DNA of 64,000 nucleotides from NCBI RefSeq assembly GCF_022539505.1, contig NC_061511.1, positions 38,119,144-38,183,143 of the forward strand, read 5' to 3'. Shown in pieces: positions 56,963 to 64,000 of this stretch. Within the stretch, counting starts at the first letter, position 1; the number at the start of each line of letters is the position of its first letter. Below the pieces are notes generated by a model. That model worked only from the letters and a program-made list of their open reading frames with translations. It searched no databases and was not told the origin of the DNA. The stretch is from Lolium rigidum. Lineage: Eukaryota; Streptophyta; Magnoliopsida; Poales; Poaceae. Position numbers and translations under genes: made by a program.

Positions 56963-59542
56963 CACACTTTCTGCGCCTAGCTGAAAGGCGTTAAACAAAA
57001 GCGCTTATGGGAGACAACCCATGTTTTACCTACAGTACTTTGTTTTTATTTTGTGTCTTGGAAGTTGTTTACTACTGTAGCAACCTCTCCTTATCTTAGT
57101 TTTGTGTTTTGTTGTGCCAAGTTAAGCCGTTGATAGAAAAGTAAGTACTAGATTTGGATTACTGCGCAGTTCCAGATTTCTTTGCTGTCACGAATCTGGG
57201 TCTACCTCCCTGTAGGTAGCTCAGAAAATTAAGCCAATTTACGTGCATGATCCTCAGATATGTACGCAACTTTCATTCAATTTGAGCATTTTCATCTGAG
57301 CAAGTCTGGTGCCATTTTAAAATTCGTCAATACGAACTGTTCTGTTTTGACAGATTCTGTCTTTTATTTCGCATTGCCTCTTTTGCTATGTTGGATGAAT
57401 TTCTTTGATCCACTAATATCCAGTAGCATTATGCAATGTCCAGAAGTGTTAAGAATGATTGTGTCACCTCTGAATATGTTAATTTTTATTGTGCACTAAC
57501 CCTCTAATGAGTTGTTTCGAGTTTGGTGTGGAGGAAGTTTTCAAGGATCAAGAGAGGAGTATGATGCAACATGATCAAGGAGAGTGAAAGCTCTAAGCTT
57601 GGGGATGCCCCGGTGGTTCACCCCTGCATATATTAAGAAGACTCAAGCGTCTAAGCTTGGGGATGCCCAAGGCATCCCCTTCTTCATCGACAACATTATC
57701 GGGTTCCTCCCCGAAACTATATTTTTATTCCATCACATCTTATGTGCTTTTTCTTGGAGCGTCGGTTTGTTTTTGTTTTTTGTTTTGTTTGAATAAAATG
57801 GATCCTAGCATTCACTTTATGGGAGAGAGACACGCTCCGCTGTATCATATGGACAAGTATGTCCTTGGTTTCTACTCATAGTATTCATGGCGAAGTTTCT
57901 CCTTCGTTAAATTGTTATATGGTTGGAATTGGAAAATGATACATGTAGTAATTGCTATTAATGTCTTGGGTAATGTGATACTTGGCAATTGTTATGCTCA
58001 TGTTTAAACTCTTGCATCATATGCTTTGCACCTATTAATGAAGAAATACATAGAGCATGCTAAAATTTGGTTTGCATATTTGGTTTCTCTAAGGTCTAGA
58101 TAATTTCTAGTATTGAGTTTGAACAACAAGGAAGACGGTGTAGAGTCTTATAATGTTTTCAATATGTCTTTTATGTGAGTTTTGCTGCACCGGTTCATCC
58201 TTGTGTTTGTTTCAAATAAGCCTTGCTAGCCTAAACCTTGTATCGAGAGGGAATACTTCTCATGCATCCAAAATACTTGAGCCAACCACTATGCCATTTG
58301 TGTCCACCATACCTACCTACTACATGGTATTTTCCGCCATTCCAAAGTAAATTGCTTGAGTGCTACCTTTAAAATTCCATCATTCACCTTTGCAATATAT
58401 AGCTCATGGGACAAATAGCTTAAAAACTATTGTGGTATTGAATATGTAATTATGCACTTTATCTCTTATTAAGTTGCTTGTTGTGCGATAACCATGTTCA
58501 CTGGGGACGCCATCAACTATTCATTGTTGAATTTCATGTGAGTTGCTATGCATGTTCGTCGATCTTGTCTGAAGTAAGAGAGATCTACCACCTTATGATT
58601 AAGCATGCATATTGTTAGAGAAGAACATTGGGCCGCTAACTAAAGCCATGATCCATGGTGGAAGTTTCAGTTTTGGACATATATCCTCAAATCTCAAATG
58701 AGAAAATTATTAATTGCTGTTACATGCTTATGCATAAAAGAGGAGTCCATTATCTGTTGTCTATGTTGTCCCGGTATGGATGTCTAAGTTGAAGAATAAT
58801 CAATAGCGAGAAATCCAATGCGAGCTTTCTCCTTAGACCTTTGTACATGCGGCATAGAGGTACCCCTTTGTGACACTTGGTAAAAACATGTGCATTGTGA
58901 TGATCCGGTAGTCCAAGCTAATTAGGACAAGGTGCGGGCACTATTAGTACACTATGCATGAGGCTTGCAACTTATAAGATATAATTTACATGATACATAT
59001 GCCTTATTACTACCGTTGACAAAATTGTTTCATGTTTTCAAAATCAAAGCTCTAGCACAAATATAGCAATCGATGCTTTTCCTCTATGGAGGACCATTCT
59101 TTTACTTTCAATGTTGAGTCAGTTCACCTATTTCTCTCCACCTCAAGAAGCAAACACTTGTGTGAACTGTGCATTGATTCCTACATACTTGCTTATTGCA
59201 CTTATTATATTACTCTATGTTGACAATATCCATGAGATATACATGTTACAAGTTGAAAGCAACCGCTGAAACTTAATCTTCTTTTGTGTTGCTTCAATGC
59301 CTTTACTTTGAATTATTGCTTTATGAGTTAACTCTTATGCAAGACTTTATTGATGCTTGTCTTGAAGTGCTATTCATGAAAAGTCTTTGCTTTATGATTC
59401 ACTTGTTTACTCATGTCATATACATTGTTTTGATCGCTGCATTCACTACATATGCTTTACAAATAGTATGATCAAGATTATGATGGCATGTCACTCCGGA
59501 AATTATCTCGTGTTATCGTTTTACCTGCTCGGGACGAGCATA
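56963..59542 (+). other. Non-coding 3' region of the non-autonomous Athila element
   Basis: No coding frame. Two internal copies of TCTAAGCTTGGGGATGCCC (57592-57610, 57650-57668) duplicate the true PPT. A text near 58240-58350 (CGAGAGGGAATACTTCT, CCATACCTACCTACTACATG) is shared with 17398-17479 of the larger element, showing common descent. Confidence 0.75.
59526..59540. other. Stem-loop next to polypurine tract
   Basis: TGCTCG-GGA-CGAGCA, a perfect 6-bp stem before the PPT; different in sequence from but equivalent to the one at 18580-18597. Confidence 0.75.
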
Positions 59543-59559
59543 ACTAAGCTTAGGGATGC
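59543..59559 (+). promoter_or_regulatory. Polypurine tract
   Basis: ACTAAGCTTAGGGATGC directly before the 3' LTR; interrupted by a T compared with the internal copies. Confidence 0.65.
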
Positions 59560-61158
59560 CGATACGTCTCCGACGTATCGATAATTTCTTATGTTCCATG
59601 CCACATTATTGATGTTATCTACATGTTTTATGCACACTTTATGTCATATTCGTGCATTTTCCGGAACTAACCTATTAACAAGATGCCGAAGTGCCGATTC
59701 TTGTTTTCTGCTGTTTTTGGTTTCAGAAATCCTAGTAAGGAAATATTCTCGGAATTGGACGAAATCAACGCCCAGGGGCTTATTTTTCCACGAAGCTTCC
59801 AGAAGTCCGAAGACAAAACGAAGTGGGGCCACAGTGTGCCCAAACCCTAGGGCGGCGCGGCCCCCCCCTTGGCCGCGCCGCCCTGTCATCCGGGGCCCCT
59901 GTGCCCCCTCCGACTTGCCCTTCCGCCTACTTAAAGCCTCCGTGACGAAACCCCCGGTACCGAGAGCCACGATACGGAAAACCTTCCGGAGACGCCGCCA
60001 ACGCCGATCCCATCTCGGGGGATCCGAGAGATCGCCTCCGGCACCCTGCCGGAGAGGGGAATCATCTCCCGGAGGACTCTACGCCGCCATGGTCGCCTCC
60101 GGTGTGATGTGTGAGTAGTCTACCCCTGGACTATGGGTCCATAGCAGGTAGCTAGATGGTTGTCTTCTCCCCATTGTGCTATCATTGTCGGATCTTGTGA
60201 GCTGCCTAACATGATCAAGATCATCTATCTGTAATTCTATATGTTGCGTTTGTTGGGATCCGATGAATAGAGAATACTTGTTATGTTGATTATCAAAGTT
60301 AAATCTATGTGTTGTTTATGATCTTGCATGCTTTCCGTTACTAGTAGATGCTCCGGCCAAGTAGATGCTTGTAACTCCAAGAGGGAGTACTTATGCTCGA
60401 TAGTGGGTTCATGCCCGCATTGACACTGGGACAGATGACAGAAAGTTCTAAGGTTGTGTTGTGCTCGTTGCCACTAGGGATAAAACATTGATGCTATGTC
60501 TAAGGATGTAGTTGTTGATTACATTACGCACCATACTTAATGCAATTGTCTCGTTGCTTTGCAACTTAATACCGGAGGGGTTCGGATGATAACTCGAAGG
60601 TGGACTTTTTAGGCATAGATGCGGTTGGATGGCGGTCTATGTACTTTGTCGTAATGCCCAATTAAATCTCACTATACTCATCATGATATGTATGTGCATG
60701 GTCATGCTCTCTTTATTTGTCAATTGCCCAACCGTAATTTGTTCACCCAACATGCTGCTTGTCTTATGGGAGAGACACCTCTAGTGAACTGTGGACCCCG
60801 GTCCAATTCTCTTTACTCGAAATACAATCTACTCGCAATACTTGTTCTCATTGTTTTCTGCAAACAATCATCTTCCACACAATACGGTTAATCCTTTGTT
60901 ACAGCAAGCCGGTGAGATTGACAACCTCACTCGTTTCGTTGGGGCAAAGTACTTTGGTTGTGTTGTGCAGGTTCCACGTTGGCGCCGGAATCCCTGGTGT
61001 TGCGCCGCACTACATCTTGCCGCCATCAACCTTCAACGTGCTTCTTGACTCCTACTGGTCCGATTAAACCTTGGTTTCTTACTGAGGGAAACTTGCCGCT
61101 GTGCGCATCACACCTTCCTCTTGGGGTTCCCAACGGACGTGCCAACCACACGCATCAG
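59560..61158 (+). repeat. 3' LTR of the non-autonomous Athila element
   Basis: 1599 bp, highly similar to the 5' LTR with small indels; hairpin at 59849-59862/59871-59884; ends CACGCATCA followed by GTGAC. Confidence 0.93.
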
Positions 61159-61568
61159 TGACACTTTGAGATAGACAAAGTCTCCAATCTCGAAGGTCAT
61201 CTCTCGACGTCGCTTGTCGGCGTAGCTCTTCTGTCTTGACTGAGCGGTCTTGAGGTACTCGTGGATCTTGTGCACCTTCTCTTCGGCTTCTCGGAGGACA
61301 TCTGGTCCAAAGACTTGGCTCTCTCCGACTTCTGACCAGTTCAGGGGGGTACGGCACTTCCTTCCGTACAGAGCTTCAAAGGGGTCATTTGCAAACTGGC
61401 TTGGTAGCTATTGTTGTACCAGAATTCTGCGTAAGGTAGGCAGTCTTCCCACTTGGATCCATATTCTAGGACGCAAGCTCTCAACATGTCTTCCAGTATC
61501 TGGTTGACTCTCTCGGTCTGTCCGTCAGTCTGAGGGTGATAGGCCGTGCTGAAATTTAGGCGAGTGCC
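61159..61568 (-). pseudogene. Gypsy integrase core fragment
   Basis: The minus strand reads LNFSTAYHPQTDGQTERVNQ with the catalytic Glu in TER, then WEDCLPYAEFWYNNSYQ, with frameshifts after MTPL. It is continuous with 52587-52998 once the nested element is removed. At 61568/61569 it is cut by another LTR, so RT, protease and gag are outside the window or lost. Confidence 0.85.
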
Positions 61569-64000
61569 TGTCAACACCCGAATTTTTAAGTCCAGATGCC
61601 TATTATGTCATTCATCGCAATCCCAGGATACTGTTGTTGCGAGGCATAATAGTCGAATATCACAGTCATTATTTATTACAAGCCATAATGTCTTACAATC
61701 TTGAATCACATGATTCATCTTACACAAATAGTTGATCTTTCAATCAACAACATACACAAGTTCATACATAGCGGAAGCGTAACAATAACGGGACTCTCTA
61801 GTCCACAGGCCAACATTCGACGTCAGAAAACTCCTAGTTGTCGTAGGCGTCCTGCTGATCATCCTCGTGGTAGTTTTGTTCCTCCTCGTACTCTGGCCAT
61901 TTGAATAGCCAGGGACAAAGCCGTAAGTACTTCAAGTACTTGCAAACTAATACTATTGTAAGATGCAAATTAAAGGTACTAAGCTCTATTTTAACTTGCA
62001 TAAGCCAAATTTTAGTTCACCATCTTGGATCATGTGCTAACTAACATAAATGGGAACATTAGTGTCATTCCCACATCATGGGTTGAATATCCCAACAAGT
62101 CACCAAGTCAACATTCATATCTACTAAAGCTTTCAAAAATCCGACACCGGAAACTCGTATGGCCCTTCCAACCGTCCGTAACCGTGGACACGGCTATTCG
62201 AATAGATTGACACTCTGCAGAGGTTGCACACTTGTGCCACAACATTTGATTTCATCCGTCGGAATAACTCCGAGTCACCGTAACACGAGACGCGGATCAT
62301 CAACCGTAACCTTTCACTTACACATCCTAGTATGAGCACCTCTCCCCATGAGCTTGGCCTCCCAGTGAAAACCAACTGTTAACCTGGGAACTGCACAGGG
62401 CTTGGCCGTACAATTTCACCTCAATTCACATCATATCTTAACAACGAAGGCAGCCTCGGCATAACCCCTATGATGTGTGTTCAGAGGGAACTCATACTAA
62501 AATCTATAAACTTCCAGTTAAGCCCTACCCATAATCAGGTATTGTGGGGGTACTCAAGAATTGGAAAGGTATCGCATTCAACCAATATCAGGGTTTTATC
62601 AAAAATCACTATCTTCTCTTCTTCACCATCAACTTCACATCATTCAATGGAATGCTTCATCATTCCAAAGTTTCCACAAGTCATATGTCCCATCTAGAGT
62701 AGTCAACTTTTAGTATTTAGCACTAGCACTAATCATGAGGGGGGGCTACATAGCTTTGCTAACTTTGCTACTCTTGTGGTTATATTCACTATACCATTTG
62801 ATATTAACTTAGTGGAAACCAACAAGTAAAACTTGTTTAGTATAAAGGTAGAAAAGATGGTGTGAATAAAGTTAAGAATCATGGTGCCTTGCCCAAGTAG
62901 GGCTTTGCACTTTGCAAGAGTATTAGCTTGCCTTGGTAGTTCTCTAAGTTTTCTTCTTCCTCTTCAGGCGGAATTCTCCTTCCTCTTGGTAATTTCCAGT
63001 GCTAGCGTCTAAATTTGAATACAAGGTATAATCACTAAACAAGCTCAAAAGCTATACTAAGCTCATCATTACATCACACAAACTAGGCTAAGCACACACA
63101 TAAAATAATTAGGTGTATTGGTTTTCTTTGTTAAAGAAAAGTGATTTCCTTTCATGGCATATGTAGTTAATAGATTTCCATTTAGTCCTTGAGAGAAATA
63201 ATTTCCTCTCATTGAAATCTTCTTAAGATTTAACTTCTCAAATAATCATACATGAATTCAGGTTGACCTAAGTCAAGCCTTCATTATCATTATTTGAGAA
63301 AATGATTTAAATGAGGTAGACCACCTCATACCATTTAAGAAACTCTACAAATGATTTAAATCTCCAAATGTTCATATAGGAGAGTTTGAACCAGAGGTGC
63401 AAACATCACATGAATTCATTTGAGACCAAGATTTAAATGAAGTAAAAATACTTCATGAGATTTACATAATAGTTTTGGACAATATCACTTAACTAAACTA
63501 GCCCTATTGTCCACTAATTAAACTAGAGCATGATCATGCAAAGTGATCACACCATTTTCTTGCAGAAACAATTAGTGTAAGTCAAATGTGAGCTCTAGGA
63601 GTTGGAACTAACTTAATATCTATTTTAGTTGATTTTTAAGAATTGTTTGAATGTGCAAAAGTCTCTGGCTTGATCTTTTTGTCACATTATTTCTACAACA
63701 GATCTCAAGGTGAGACCAGTGCCAAATTGTAGAACTTTTTCATAGCTTTCCAACAATATAAAGTTTGTTAAATTTGGCCAAGCCAAACAGATTCTATGGA
63801 TTTTCAAAGTTGGAACCAGTATTGAACTTAAATGGATTTGGAAAATTCGAATTTGAATTACTGGGCTACGCGGGAAAGCTAACTGGGCTGAAACGGATTA
63901 AAACGGCCCAAGTCCAGCCCACCACGCGTCCACGCACGCGTGGGCTGTCTGACGGTGGGCTCCACCCGTCAGTCGCTCATAACGCCCGAAGCGGTACGAG
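61569..64000 (-). repeat. Second LTR of the same chromodomain Gypsy family (runs off the window)
   Basis: Begins TGTCAACACCCGAATTTTT like 48314 and stays alignable to it over the full 2.4 kb to the window end (64000 corresponds to about 50707). It abuts the integrase core directly, which suggests a same-family nested insertion in the same orientation rather than the partner LTR. Confidence 0.8.

Larger units (their letters stand above)
52999..61158 (+). mobile_element. Non-autonomous Athila-type Gypsy element (8.16 kb), gag-protease only
   Basis: LTRs 52999-54589 and 59560-61158, the tRNA-Asp primer site at 54600-54617, a gag-protease region to 56960, about 2.6 kb of non-coding 3' sequence and a PPT. 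RT, RNase H and integrase are entirely absent, so it must be moved by another element's enzymes. The 3' LTR begins CG instead of TG, a single change at the terminal base. Confidence 0.92.

Overview
This is nuclear DNA of a pooid grass, most likely Triticeae or a close relative such as oat or ryegrass. The evidence is Athila-type LTR retrotransposons with tRNA-Asp primer sites, Stowaway and Harbinger MITEs, Helitrons, and grass gene families: CC-NB-LRR, potato-inhibitor-I/CI-2, Exo70, SCPL and CYP72A. About three quarters of the window is transposon; the genes lie in small islands and many are broken.

Layout. 1-8.2 kb: the 3' part of an Exo70 gene, a broken CI-2-type protease inhibitor, a tandemly duplicated unknown gene fragment, an intronless broken serine carboxypeptidase-like gene, a TIR transposon (E1), a CYP72A-like C-terminal fragment and an N-terminal subtilase fragment. 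8.4-21.7 kb: a truncated Copia element split by a 10.5-kb Athila-type Gypsy element (9609-20132, TSD AGCAC). 21.9-26.1 kb: a second E1-like transposon (E2) carrying a nested 2.27-kb Helitron. 26.0-34.8 kb: a head-to-head pair of CC-NB-LRR genes sharing an 865-bp intergenic region. The left one is intact on paper (1048 aa, one intron). The right one has a frameshift before its NB-ARC. 35-37.5 kb: an inverted copy of the unknown fragment and a MITE. 37.5-41.2 kb: a second Helitron, on the minus strand, sitting in the TATA box of a CI-2-like gene that also has a stop at codon 3. 41.6-45.7 kb: two further decayed copies of the Exo70 3' region, one followed by an intact CI-2 gene and one interrupted by a LINE. 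45.8-48.3 kb: MITEs and a TSD-flanked LTR containing a 100-N assembly gap. 48.3-64 kb: a minus-strand chromodomain Gypsy element with a 4.2-kb LTR, hit by an 8.16-kb non-autonomous Athila element (52999-61158, TSD GTGAC) and by another LTR of its own family at 61569.

Biology. The window looks like part of a defence-gene cluster. It combines paired NLRs, repeated Exo70 (exocytosis) plus CI-2 (serine protease inhibitor) units, and relics of SCPL, P450 and subtilase genes. The likely functional protein-coding genes are Exo70 (cut by the window edge), the CI-2 at 42435-42659 and the minus-strand NLR. The rest carry visible lesions. Both NLRs have non-canonical MHD motifs (VHN and AHG). Target-site duplications let most insertions be ordered, so the window is also a readable record of nested transposition.
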